Shown here piece after piece: positions 17,463 to 27,700 of a DNA stretch of 43,979 nucleotides (positions are counted from its first letter, which is position 1; each line of letters opens with the position of its first letter). The position numbers were made by a program, and so were the translations under genes. The stretch is from assembly GCA_903848655.1 (NCBI GenBank), contig CAINGT010000136.1:1-43979 (forward strand), given 5' to 3'. Below the pieces are notes generated by a model. It saw only the letters and a list, made by a program, of their open reading frames with translations. It was not told the DNA's origin and searched no databases. Source of the DNA: an uncultured Sphingomonadales bacterium. GTDB lineage: Bacteria; Pseudomonadota; Alphaproteobacteria; Sphingomonadales; Sphingomonadaceae.

Positions 17463-18347
17463 TCATGACACCGGCCCGGCGCAATAGCGCACCGTAGCTT
17501 CCAGCGTTTCGCCCGGCGTAAGCCATTGCATCGGGTCGGCCTGATCGGGCCGGTTGATCGCGTCGGTGGCGTGGCTGACTGGTTCGACGCAGAAAAAATC
17601 GGCATTGGCCGGGGTGTAGATCACTGTGCAGGGCAGATTGGGTGACGGTGCGATGGTCAGTTGCAGGCCCCGTTCGGGCCAGATGACCGTGATCTCGCCC
17701 GCGCGCCCGGTATAGACCGTATCGACCGCACGGGTTCCGACCGGTTGCCCCTGCCACCAGTCAACCGGCTGGTCCACGCGGTGGAGCGTGATCGGCAGCC
17801 CGTCAGCGGCGGTCTGCCACTCGCCGTTATGCCGCGCGATCAGCCGGGTCTGCGGGGTGCGCGGAAAATAAGGGTGAACGCCCAGCCCGGCGGGCATCGG
17901 CTGATCGCTGGCGTTGCGCAACGACAGTGTGTGGGTCAGTCCGGCGTGGTCGAGCGCTAACCGCTGTTCGGCCCGATAGGCCCACGGCCATTGCCCTGCC
18001 GCATGGTCGTGCCGCAAAGTGGCATTGTCCGCGCCGTCTGCTGCGACATCCCAGCCGCACTGCCAGCCAAATCCGTGCAAGGTGTGCGGATGTGCGCCAC
18101 CGGGCATATTGGGCGCCAGCCGCACCGTCTGCCCCGCTGCGGCAAACGTGCCATGCGCGATGCGGTTGGAAAACGGCACCAACGGAAAACAGCCGCTATC
18201 GAGCACCGATGGCCCGCATGTCGCGCGAAACAGCGGCTGATCGCCCAGATCGAACCGTGCCACCGATCCGCCGCGCACGGGATCGAGCACCAGCCGGTAC
18301 GCCCCCGCGCGCAGTTCGATCAGCCAAGGGTGATCAGAATTTCGCAC
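17463..18347 (-). CDS. Aldose 1-epimerase family protein
   Basis: A 294-residue galactose mutarotase-like beta-sandwich protein that interconverts alpha and beta anomers of aldoses. Family features are RGGSVARFDLGDQPLFR, FPLVPFSNRIAHG (substrate-binding Asn-Arg), PHTLHGFGW with a catalytic His, GVHPYFPR (second His), and FFCVEPVSH with the catalytic Glu. The GTG start at 18347 is preceded by AGGA; the open frame continues to 18464 but overlaps a xylose isomerase remnant. Epimerases of this family often sit in sugar-catabolism operons, which fits the adjacent xylA scrap. Confidence 0.8.
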   Translation of the reverse strand: MRNSDHPWLIELRAGAYRLVLDPVRGGSVARFDLGDQPLFRATCGPSVLDSGCFPLVPFSNRIAHGTFAAAGQTVRLAPNMPGGAHPHTLHGFGWQCGWDVAADGADNATLRHDHAAGQWPWAYRAEQRLALDHAGLTHTLSLRNASDQPMPAGLGVHPYFPRTPQTRLIARHNGEWQTAADGLPITLHRVDQPVDWWQGQPVGTRAVDTVYTGRAGEITVIWPERGLQLTIAPSPNLPCTVIYTPANADFFCVEPVSHATDAINRPDQADPMQWLTPGETLEATVRYCAGPVS

Positions 18348-18586
18348 GTTTCCTGCCTGCCCGAGCGGGGTTGCGGCGCAAGATCGTGCTTCACCGCATA
18401 GTCGGCGACGCTTGCCAGCATCGCACACTCCGCGCGGATCGCGGCCCCCAGATCGCCCTGCCACCCGGCATAGCGGTCGGCGCGAAGGCGATCAAGCTGG
18501 CCCTGTGCGATGATCGCCGCAGCCTTGATCCCGCCACGTGTACCGGTGTCACGCGCTGGAGCATCGCGCGAAAAACCGGTGCCCAC
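18320..18586 (-). pseudogene. xylA: C-terminal remnant of xylose isomerase
   Basis: An 88-codon open stretch whose residues about 13-80 track the C-terminus of enteric-type XylA: GIKAAAIIAQGQLDR, DRYAGWQGDLGAAI, SVADYAVKHDLAP and SGRQE, in the same order and spacing as in XylA (compare RYSGWNSELGQQI and LADLAKYAQEHHLSP in the Escherichia coli protein). The preceding 350 or so residues, including the catalytic His and metal ligands, are absent; upstream lies a fragment of the family A repeat and then the LysR gene. The last residues (CEILITLG) depart from the family ending. It overlaps the epimerase start by 28 bp. This is judged a non-functional relic. Confidence 0.7.
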
Positions 18587-18588
18587 TT
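18571..18588 (-). repeat. Family A repeat core fragment at the xylA remnant edge
   Basis: On the minus strand this reads AAGTGGGCACCGGTTTTT, differing at one base from each of the cores at 17351-17368 and 38116-38133. The surrounding GCGTGAT...ATCACGC arms are not intact. It lies where the recognisable xylose isomerase sequence begins to fail. Confidence 0.55.
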
Positions 18589-18668
18589 CACGGCATCGCG
18601 CACGACATCGCGCGAGCGAGACGCGATGGGGGGCGGATCGGGTTGCACGACCGTCACTGCATTTCCCG

Positions 18669-19640
18669 TCAATGCAGCAAATCGGCGATCCACGGCAAAC
18701 GCTGCACCAGCGGGTGCAGATTGTCTGCGAGCATCACTTCGCGCGCCATGGTTGCGGTCTGTTCGGCCAGATTGCCCAGTTCGCCGCTGCGGCCAACGAC
18801 TTGCACCCGGCGCGAAAACCGGGCGCGCGGCAAAGGCTCGATACGCAACTGGTCGATCAGCGTGGGCATTGCCGCCAGGCACAGCGCGCTGGTGATGCTC
18901 CACCCGATTCCCAGCGCAACCGAAGTCAATTGCTGGTGGATGATATCGACTTCGATCACCGGGGGCAGGCGCAGTTTCATGCGGGTCAATTGGCTTTCGA
19001 TGCGCTGGCCCATGCCATGATCGAGCGAATAGCGGATGAACGGCAGGCGGTCGGCCGCTTCGGCAGGATCAGGGCTGCCGGTGTAATCCTTGGGAAAGAT
19101 CAGCACGAAGGGATCGTCCAGCACATCGTGGTGTTCGATTCCCGGGTGCTTTTCCAGCGTATTGCTGCCGGTCACCAGCATATCGACGCGCCGCGCCAGA
19201 AAATCCTGCTGTTGCACCAGCGAAATGCCCGACCGGATGCGCCACCGCGCCACCCGCCCGCCAAACCGCCGCAACAGTGGCGCGGTCAGCAGCGTGGCAA
19301 AAGTTTCGGACATGGCCAGCGTCATCTGATCGACCGGCAGACGCGCGCCTTCGCGCACATCATCGATCACCGTGCGCGCCGTGGTCAACAAGTCGCGCGC
19401 GCGTTCGTACAGCGCGCGCCCCGCCGGGGTGAGCCCGAGCGGGCGCAACGAGCGGTCGAACAGCCCCGTTCCCAGCCCTGCCTCCAGCCGGGTGATCGTC
19501 TGCGATACCGCCGACTGGGTGATGCGCAATTGCGTGGCGCTGGCGGTCATCCCGCCAAGTTCGACAGTCACCACGAACACTTCGAGCGCGTGAAGATCGA
19601 ATTCCGCCGGTAACCGCAGCATGAGCGCCCCTTTAATCAT
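18669..19640 (-). CDS. LysR-family transcriptional regulator
   Basis: A 323-residue protein. The N-terminal winged helix-turn-helix reads DLHALEVFVVTVELGGMTASATQLRITQSAVSQTITRLE (given here as family pattern: LEVFVVTVE, then SAVSQTITRLEAGLG) followed by LFDRS and LTPAGRALYERA, the LysR hallmark. The remainder is a periplasmic-binding-protein-like effector domain. A second Met at 19622 with AAAGGGG before it is an alternative start. It lies on the same strand as the xylA remnant and aldose epimerase and is divergent from the ProXp gene (116 bp). It may have regulated a sugar operon that has since decayed; its effector is unknown. Confidence 0.9.
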   Translation of the reverse strand: MIKGALMLRLPAEFDLHALEVFVVTVELGGMTASATQLRITQSAVSQTITRLEAGLGTGLFDRSLRPLGLTPAGRALYERARDLLTTARTVIDDVREGARLPVDQMTLAMSETFATLLTAPLLRRFGGRVARWRIRSGISLVQQQDFLARRVDMLVTGSNTLEKHPGIEHHDVLDDPFVLIFPKDYTGSPDPAEAADRLPFIRYSLDHGMGQRIESQLTRMKLRLPPVIEVDIIHQQLTSVALGIGWSITSALCLAAMPTLIDQLRIEPLPRARFSRRVQVVGRSGELGNLAEQTATMAREVMLADNLHPLVQRLPWIADLLH

Positions 19641-19756
19641 GTGGCCTTAAGTAGCATATCATTCCTTCTTATTGACTACCAAGCGAATTCCCATGACTTG
19701 CGCATTGGCCTATGACAGTCGCACGGAAATGTTCCGGTTCGGGAGCAAGCGCGGCG

Positions 19757-20254
19757 ATGAGTGAAGCGCAGCTATATGCCGATCTTGCCGCGATCGGCAT
19801 CGTTTGGACCACGCTCGACCATGCGGCGGTGTTCACCGTCGAAGAGAGCGCGGCGATCCATGCTGCTTTGCCGGGGGCGCACAGCAAAAACCTGTTTCTC
19901 AAGGATAGCGGCGGCGCATTCTGGCTGGTGACAGTCGATCACGCCACGCGCGTCGATCTCAAGGCGCTGGCCCCGGTGATCGGGGTCAAAAAGCTGAGTT
20001 TTGGCAAAGCCGAAGACCTTGCCGCGCTGCTGGGGCTCATGCCGGGCGCGGTTACCCCGTTGGCGGCGATCAACGATACGCAAGGCCGGGTGCGCGTGGT
20101 GCTCGATGCGCGGCTGGCCACTGCGGGCGCGGTGCATGTCCACCCCTTGCGCAATACTGCCACCATCGGCTTGTCGGGGGCCGATCTGGTCGCGGCGCTG
20201 CGGCATTGGGGCCATGCGCCGCTGATTATCGCGATTCCTGAGCGCGCCGCATGA
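19757..20254 (+). CDS. ProXp/YbaK-type aminoacyl-tRNA deacylase
   Basis: A 165-residue stand-alone editing-domain protein of the INS superfamily (YbaK, ProXp-ala/PrdX group) that hydrolyses mischarged tRNA. Family features are GIVWTTLDHAAVFTVEES near the start, GAHSKNLFLKD with the conserved catalytic Lys (KNLFLKD), FWLVTVDH, LSFGKAEDL, GLMPGAVTPLA and VHVHPLRNTATI. The frame is open to 19712; ATG 19757 follows a GGGAG site. Its stop overlaps the sdaA start by four bases (ATGA). The usual substrate of the closest subgroup is Ala-tRNA(Pro), but subgroups for Ser/Thr exist and specificity cannot be read from sequence alone. Confidence 0.85.
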   Translation: MSEAQLYADLAAIGIVWTTLDHAAVFTVEESAAIHAALPGAHSKNLFLKDSGGAFWLVTVDHATRVDLKALAPVIGVKKLSFGKAEDLAALLGLMPGAVTPLAAINDTQGRVRVVLDARLATAGAVHVHPLRNTATIGLSGADLVAALRHWGHAPLIIAIPERAA

Positions 20255-21630
20255 TCGCCGGGTTTTTCGATCTGTTCAAGATCGGCATTGGCCCATCGAG
20301 TTCGCACACCGTTGGCCCGATGGTGGCGGCGCGCCGGTTTGGCGAACGGTTGCGCGATAACGGCGCGCTGGCGGCGGTGGCGCATGTCGAAGTGGCGTTT
20401 TTTGGCTCGCTCGCGCTGACGGGCAAAGGCCATGCCAGCGACAGCGCGGTCATTCTCGGGCTGGCGGGCGAAGTGCCCGCGCTGGTCAATCCCGATGCCG
20501 TGCCCGCCATTGTCGCGCAAGTCCGCGAGACCGGGCGGCTGGCGCTGATGGGGGAGCAGCCGGTCGCCTTCGCGCCCGCGCAAGACATCCACTTCCACCA
20601 GCGAGAGCGCAAGCCGTTTCACAGCAATGCGATGATGATTACCGCGCATGATGCAACGGGCGGGCTAGTCGATCAGCGGACGTATTATTCCATTGGCGGT
20701 GGGTTCGTGCTCGATCAGGACGAAGCGCTGGGCAACTTGCGCGAAGGCGATCTGGCCCCGCCGCTGCCGCACGATTTTGTTTCAGCGGGCGAATTGCTGG
20801 AAATTGGCGAGCGCGAAAATCTCAGCTTTGCGCAGATCATGCTCGCCAACGAATGCGCCCGTCGCCCGTTGTCTGAAGTCGAAGCGGGGCTGGACCTGAT
20901 CGACGCCACCATGGCGCAATGCATCGATCGCGGCAGCCGCAACGAAGGCACGCTGCCCGGCGGGCTGAAAGTGCCGCGCCGCGCCGCGCTGCTGACGCGC
21001 GAACTGGCGCTGCGCCAGCAAGCCGCGCTGGGTGATCCGCTGGTGGTGCTCGACTGGATCAATCTGTGGGCGATGGCGGTAAACGAAGAAAACGCTGCCG
21101 GGGGCCGGGTGGTCACCGCGCCAACCAATGGCGCGGCGGGGATCATCCCGGCCGTGCTGCGCTATTATGACCGCTGCTATCGCGGCACGCGCGAAGGGCG
21201 GCACATATTTCTGCTGACCGCGACGGCGATTGGCGCGCTTTACAAACGCAATGCCTCAATCTCTGGCGCCGAAGTCGGGTGTCAGGGCGAAGTCGGCGTG
21301 GCCTGTTCGATGGCGGCGGCGGGGCTGACCGCCGCGCTCGGCGGCCACAACCGCCAGATCGAAAACGCCGCCGAAATCGCAATGGAACACAATCTGGGGC
21401 TGACATGCGATCCGGTCGGCGGACTGGTGCAGATCCCGTGCATCGAACGCAATGCCATGGGCGCGGTCAAAGCCATCGACGCTTCGCGCCTTGCCCTGCT
21501 GGGCGATGGCACGCACCTCGTCAGCCTCGACAAAGTGATCGAAACGATGCGCCAGACCGGCCACGACATGCGCGACAAATACAAAGAAACCTCGCAGGGC
21601 GGGCTGGCGGTCAATGTCGTGGAGTGCTGA
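20251..21630 (+). CDS. sdaA: L-serine ammonia-lyase (single-chain, iron-sulfur)
   Basis: A 459-residue enzyme converting L-serine to pyruvate and ammonia using a [4Fe-4S] cluster rather than PLP. The N-terminal IGIGPSSSHTVGPMVAA is the family signature; the C-terminal part has the cluster and active-site segments SGAEVGCQGEVGVACSMAAAG and LTCDPVGGLVQIPCIERN (quoted by key pieces CQGEVGVACS and CDPVGG). Length equals that of SdaA/SdaB-type one-chain enzymes. It overlaps the ProXp gene by four bases and is convergent with the autotransporter gene 99 bp away across a hairpin repeat. Confidence 0.95.
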   Translation: MIAGFFDLFKIGIGPSSSHTVGPMVAARRFGERLRDNGALAAVAHVEVAFFGSLALTGKGHASDSAVILGLAGEVPALVNPDAVPAIVAQVRETGRLALMGEQPVAFAPAQDIHFHQRERKPFHSNAMMITAHDATGGLVDQRTYYSIGGGFVLDQDEALGNLREGDLAPPLPHDFVSAGELLEIGERENLSFAQIMLANECARRPLSEVEAGLDLIDATMAQCIDRGSRNEGTLPGGLKVPRRAALLTRELALRQQAALGDPLVVLDWINLWAMAVNEENAAGGRVVTAPTNGAAGIIPAVLRYYDRCYRGTREGRHIFLLTATAIGALYKRNASISGAEVGCQGEVGVACSMAAAGLTAALGGHNRQIENAAEIAMEHNLGLTCDPVGGLVQIPCIERNAMGAVKAIDASRLALLGDGTHLVSLDKVIETMRQTGHDMRDKYKETSQGGLAVNVVEC

Positions 21631-21673
21631 CCTGACGCGTTGCGCGTTTAAACCGCGCCGCATTTACGCACTA

Positions 21674-21733
21674 GCGTGATTTCGAGCTCGATGGGATAAT
21701 CTCGCTCGAAATCACGGAAAACAAAGACTTTAG
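21674..21733. repeat. Intergenic hairpin repeat, family A-related copy
   Basis: A perfect 12-bp stem GTGATTTCGAGC / GCTCGAAATCAC is followed by GGAAAACAAAGACTTTAGA, the same tail as family A copies at 17336 and 38101. The inner stem sequence differs but base-pairs, so structure is kept while sequence changes. It lies between convergent sdaA and the autotransporter gene, whose TAA stop (21730-21732) is inside the repeat tail. Confidence 0.6.
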
Positions 21734-24700
21734 AACACGATCCGCAGGCCGCCGCCGAAGTTGTACGACGAATTGCTGCCGCCTTTGGCATCGACGGTCA
21801 GTTGCACTGATGGCGTCAGGCTGTAGCGGGCGCCAATACCGCCCATCACCCGATCCCGCGCCAGACCGGGATTGTTGACCGTGAACGTGATCGCTTCGAC
21901 ATTGACGTTACCGGTGATCGGGGTCAGCTCGCGGCCCAGTTCATGCTGGTATGAAACTGTCGCATAGCCAACCAGATCTTTGGCGAGTTCCGTGCCAAGC
22001 TTGGCATCGAATTTGCCGATCCACGCGGTGTGATGCGTATCGCCGATATGCAGCAGATCGAGCGTTCCGGCTGAACCGATGGCACCACCGGTTTCGGTAA
22101 AGCCATGCAGGACTTGGTCCATCCCGATGGCTTCTGCCGACAGATCAAGCTGGGTTTTTCCGCCCTGATGCCAGGCAAAGCCAAAGCCATAAGCCGTCGT
22201 CTGGCTTTGCACCCCGGCGAACGATGCCGCGCCGGAGTTGGTGGCGCGGGTGCCGTGCGAGGTGTAATCGCCATAGGTCACCCGGCCGATCGCCCGCAGC
22301 TTCTGACCGAAGGCGACTGGCAGCGACACGCCGCCAATAACCTGATTGCCCGATACGGTGGCTTGAAGGTAATCACCCTTTACCCGGCCATCGGTATGGC
22401 CATAGCTGACACTGACTTCGAACCCGGCGAACTGATGCGCCAGCCCGGCATTGAAGGCGGTATCGCGAAAGGTGTTGCGGGCATAGCCCGCCTGATGGGC
22501 ACCATCCTGATTGCCATAGGAAACATTGCCCGTGGCATACGTGCGTCCCGCGGTCAGCGTGTCGTAGCTTGACAGATCCAGCAAGTTGTCAATCACCGCT
22601 TGCTTCATGTGATCGACGATCCCGGCATAACCTTCGGGCGACCAGCGCGCGAACGCGGTGTCGGTGGCCCCGGCATTGCCCGAAGCGAGCGCCGTCGTCA
22701 CATACCCCAGCAAATTCCCGCCGTAATACTGGTTTACCCCGCCCGTGGTATTGACCAGCAGCGCGCCCAGCAGCGCGGTGCGGTTGGGCGTGGTGGACAG
22801 CGCCGTCTGCAACTGCGCCCCGGTCTGGCTGCCAATGCCGATGACCGACCCGGTGGCAATGGTATAGATCACGTTATTGCTAAAGCCGGTGGCGGTTACC
22901 GTGCCGAAATTGCCCGACACTGCACCCGGGGCAAAGCTGAACAGCTTGATCTGCTGGCCGAGCGCCAGGTCAAAGCCATTGGGCGCAGATTTGGATATCG
23001 CCAGCGTCGATCCCGGCTTGAGCGCAAGCGCGCCATTGACCACGATCTGATCGTTGCCACCCGCAACGCCCGCTCCGGCACCGCCATCGACTTGCATTCC
23101 GGCTATCGACAAATTGTCGAACGTAATGCTGCCGACGGTGATGATACCCGGCGAATTGCCCGGCAGGATCGACCCCGCCGACGCACCACCCAGCGTTACC
23201 GCCCCCGATACCGTGCCATTGCCGGTCAGGAAACCATTGCCGTTAACCGTCAAAGTCGCGGTGGTCAGCGATGCGCTCGATGCGCCCATCGTGCCAAGGT
23301 TAAGGCCGTTGCCCAGATGGAGCGTGCCACCATTGTTGACCGTGGTGGCATTGGCCGTGGCCGGGCCGATCAGATTAAGCGTACCGCCGCTGACATTGAG
23401 CGCGCCCGTCGTGATCGAACCGGTCGCGCTGACATTGATCGTCGCCCCGGTGCCCACCGCAAACGTGCCGCCGCCGTTGTTGACCGCGCCATTGATTGCC
23501 AGAACGCCCGAGGTAATTCCGATCTGGCCGGTGCCGGTGGTGGTGCCATTCAGCGCGCCGCCATGAACCAGCGTCAGATCAAAACTGCCAAGGTTGACCG
23601 TGCCGGTGGAGGTCAGCGTGTCAATCGTCTGCGCCCCGCCCAATGCGAGCGTGCCACCACTGTTGACCGTCGCGGTCAGCGCCTTGTTCAAGGCACCGGC
23701 CTGTGCAATGATCACTTTGCCGGTGTTGATCGTCAGGTACGATGGGGAAAAGCTGTTGACCCCGCCGCTGATCGTCAGGTCAGCCGCACCATTTTTGACC
23801 AGCCCGCCATTGCCGGTGATCGTTCCGGCATAAGTGCCATTGGCTGTCTGGTTGAGCGCATAAACGCTCGCCGAGTTGAGGTTGATCGCCCCGCCGCTGC
23901 CCGCCAGCGATCCGGTGGACAAGCCGCCAGTCGCGGTCAGGCTGCCGGCATTCTGGCTGTAAGCGCCCGAAATGCTGACAGGGCCGCTGCTGGACAGCGC
24001 GCCACTGTTGGTGAGCGAAGTGCCCGACAACGTTGCCGTGGTTAGCGACCCGGCGTTGATTACCGCGCCACTGGCAACGATGCCACCCTTGGCGACAAGT
24101 GTTCCGCCGCTCTGGTTGGTCAGGCTGCCAAATGTGTTGCTGGTGGCATTCAGCGTCAGCGTACCACTGTTGGTACCATTGCCGGACACCGACAGCGGGT
24201 CATTGGCGACAAGCGTGCCCGCATTGGTCAGGCTGCCGAAAGTGGGGGCCGATCCGGCATAAAGCGTCAGAACGCCGGTCGTGCTGTTCGTTACATTTCC
24301 GGTCACCGTCAGCGGTGTATAGGCATCGAGCGCGCCCTTGTTGAGCAGGCTGCCCAGTGTGGTCTGCGCGGTCGAAAGGTTGGTCCCCGGAGGCGCAAGG
24401 CCCAGCCTTGCCGCCGCGCCGGTGTCATTGAGCAACTGCCCGTCAACAGTGAGCACGTCGTTGCTGATGAACAGATTGGTATTGGTCAGGCTGTTGCTGA
24501 CATGCGTGGTGGTTCCGCCATACAAATAGAGCGCATAAGCGTTGGACACATCGACTGCGGTCAGCGAACCGGAATGGAGGATGGTAAAGCCACCTGTCTG
24601 GTTGGTCAGCGTGGTCAGCGTGATGGGCGCATAGATATCAGTTGCCCCGCTGTTGGTCAGCGAATGAATGGTGTCTTGCGTCTTCAGCGTGAAATAGGCG

Positions 24701-27700
24701 TTACGGGCGACATAGGCGTCCAGACTGTCGGCGAAAGTTGCACCCGCCGCGGTCGTGAGCGTGCCGGCGTTGATGGTGAGCGGCCCGGTAAACGTATTCG
24801 CTCCACCCAGATTCAGGCTGCCGCTGCCGGTCTTGGTCAGGCCACCGGCACCGACGAACGTGCCAAAGTAGGACGTATCGCCCGATTGGCTGATTACCAG
24901 ACTGTTCGCCAGCGTCCCGGTTGCGCCGCCAAGTTGGACAACACCCGTCGAAGCGCCCGAAAATCCTGCGGTGGTGATCGTGCGGGTGGCTGCCACGGCG
25001 GGGGAGCCAGATCCGACTACGGTTAGCGTGCCATCGTTGGTGACCCCGCCAGAAGTGGTCAGATCAGCGGCGAGCAAAGTCTGCCCGGTATTGCCGAGCG
25101 TGGCAATCGACTGGTTGGCCAGCAGCGTGAGTGTGCCAGCCGAATCGACAGTCACCGCCAGCGCCGCATCGAGAATGCCCGCGTTCTGCACCGTCAGCCC
25201 GCCAGCGTGAACCGTGACTGCCGAGGCGGCAAAGCTGTCCGCCGCGCCTGCCAGCGTCAGCGTTGCCGTGCCCTGCTTGGTGACCGTGCCGCTGCCGGTA
25301 ATTGCGCCCGAATAAGTGCCGTTCGCCGCCTGGTTGATGAGGAACAGGCTGGCATCATTGAGCGTGATCGTGCCGCCACTGCCCGAGAACGTGCCGGTGG
25401 TCAGCACTTTATCGTCCACCGCCACAGTGCCTGCGTTCTGCGTATAGGCACCCGTCACGGTAATATCGTGGTTGATCGTTACCGCGCCGGCATTGGTCAG
25501 GCTGCCAAACTGCGCCGCATCATTCAGATAGAGAATGCCGCCGCTGTTGTTTTTGACATTGCCAGTTACCGTCAGCGACCGTTCGTTTTCGACCGTACCC
25601 GAATTGTCGATGCTGCCAAGTGTTGCTGATCCGGCGCTGTAGAACTGGGCAAATGCGCCCGTATTGTTGAGCAATTGGCCGGTTATAGCCAACGTTCCTT
25701 GCGAAGACAGCGTGCCGCTGTTGGTCACACTGCCGCTGATCGTCCCGGCGCTGGCATTATAGAACTGCAGCAGCCCGGCGTTGGTGACATCACCTGTGAC
25801 TGTCAGCGAACTGCCGGTGCGGACATCAACCTCTGAACCGCTCGTGTTGGTCAGAGTGGTCAGCGTGATTGGCGCGCTGATGCTGACAAATCCGCTGTTG
25901 GTCAGCGTGCGGATGGTATCCGCGGTCGCCAGAAACAGCGACCCGCTGGCGCCGACATAGGCATCGAGGCTGTCTGCGAAAGTTGCACCGTCGCTGGTGC
26001 TGATCGCCCCGGCATTCACCCGCAGTGGCCCGGTAAACGTATTGGCCCCGCCGAGCCGCAATGTTCCGGCTCCGGTCTTGGTCAGGCTGCCAGCGCCGAC
26101 GAACGTGCCAAAATAATCCGAAGTGTCCGACTGGTTGATGACCAGCGTGTTGGCAACCCCTTGCAGGCCGCCCAGCTTGACACTTCCCAGCGAAGAACCG
26201 GTGAAGCCCGCAGTCGTGATCGTGCGGGTGGCAGCCGTTTCCACCGTCGGCGTGCCGGCCAGCGTGCCAATAACGGTCAACGTACCGAAATTGTTGAAAG
26301 TCGTGGCGGTGGTGATGTCAGCCGCCTGATTCCACGTGCCAGAATTGGTGGCGCTGTCAGCAGAAAGATTGGCACCCTGCTGAATAGTCCCGCTCGACGT
26401 GTTGGTCACACTGCCGGAAACCGTGGTCAACCCTTTCAGGCCGAGCACACCGCTGTTGCTGATCGAACTCGCGCCCAATGTGCTGCGGAATGTCGCCACG
26501 CCCGAATTGACGATCGAGCCAGACGTGATCCCGGCCAAAGCCAGCAGCGAACCGGGCGAGCTGATCGACACACTCGCCAGCTTTTCCGCGCCGCCCAGCA
26601 GCAGGCTGCCGCCATTGATAGTGACCGATGCGCCGCTGGTCGGATCAGCCAGCCGCCCGGTTACAGTGCCATTGGTGGTGGACAAAGTGCCGTTGTTGAG
26701 CGTCAGCCCGGTCAGCGTGTTTTGCCCCGTCAACAGCAGCGAACCGCCATAGCCGGTATCATTGACCGTCAGCGTGCCGCCGGTCAGCGCGCCCGCCATC
26801 ACCGCATCATAGCTGGTGATGCCATCGGCGGTGCTGCCCGCGTTGTGATAGACCGCAACTTTGCCATTCAACCCGTTAAGGTTGATCGCATTGAGCCAGG
26901 TGATCGGACCGGTGGCGTCCACCGCATCCGAGCCGAACACCAAAGTCGATCCGGTCGGCACGAAATTGCCCGCATTCCATGTCAGCGCGGGGCCGACCCC
27001 GCCGTTGATCGACCCGAGGTTGACCGTGAGCCCGCCCGATGTCGCGGCGAAACCGCCGCTGCCGCTCCACGACACATTGTTCGGCTGCGACCCCACCGGG
27101 CGCAGGAACGTGCCGCCCGACAGCAGCACGCCTGCCGTTTCGGGCGACAGGCCGGAACCGATCGTGCCAGAACCGGAAAACAGGATGTGGCTGCTGGTGT
27201 TGATACCGGTGCCATCTTGCGCTTCGAGCGTGGCCCCCGCAATGTCGGTCGTGCCGGAATACGTATTGGTGCCAAAGAATTGCACCGTGCCACCACCGGT
27301 AATATGGACCGTTGCGCCCTGGCCCGCAGCAATCGATGCCGAACCGATGCTGGCCGAGCTGTCATCGGCGATGGTGTCGTTGAACGTGATGGTATGGCCC
27401 GTGCCCGGGTTCAACACCACGTTCGCGCCGGTCATGATGAACAGATCGCTGCCCGCCGAAATGCCCGCAGCGCCGCCATTGTTGCTGTTTCCGCCAAACG
27501 CCGCATTGTTCTGAAAAATGGCGTTGCCATCAATTTCCAGCGTTCCGCCCGACCGCACGAAAATCGCGCCGCCATAGCCCGAACCGCCGCCACCGCCCGA
27601 ACTGAGCGATGATCCGATGGCAAATGTCGATCCGACCCCGCCGCCAAAGCCGCCCGCACCGCCGCCGCCAGCCGAACCGGTAATGCCATTGGCCCCGGGC

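Noticed and set aside
18510..19613. Plus-strand open frame of 367 codons opposite the LysR gene
   Set aside because: No recognisable domain; the LysR frame has the full family signature.
22600..27612. Long plus-strand open frames of about 480 codons opposite the autotransporter (22600-24045, 26161-27612)
   Set aside because: They are rich in Arg and mirror the repetitive Gly/Thr/Ser codons of the real gene; no domain or ribosome-binding site. Antisense shadows.
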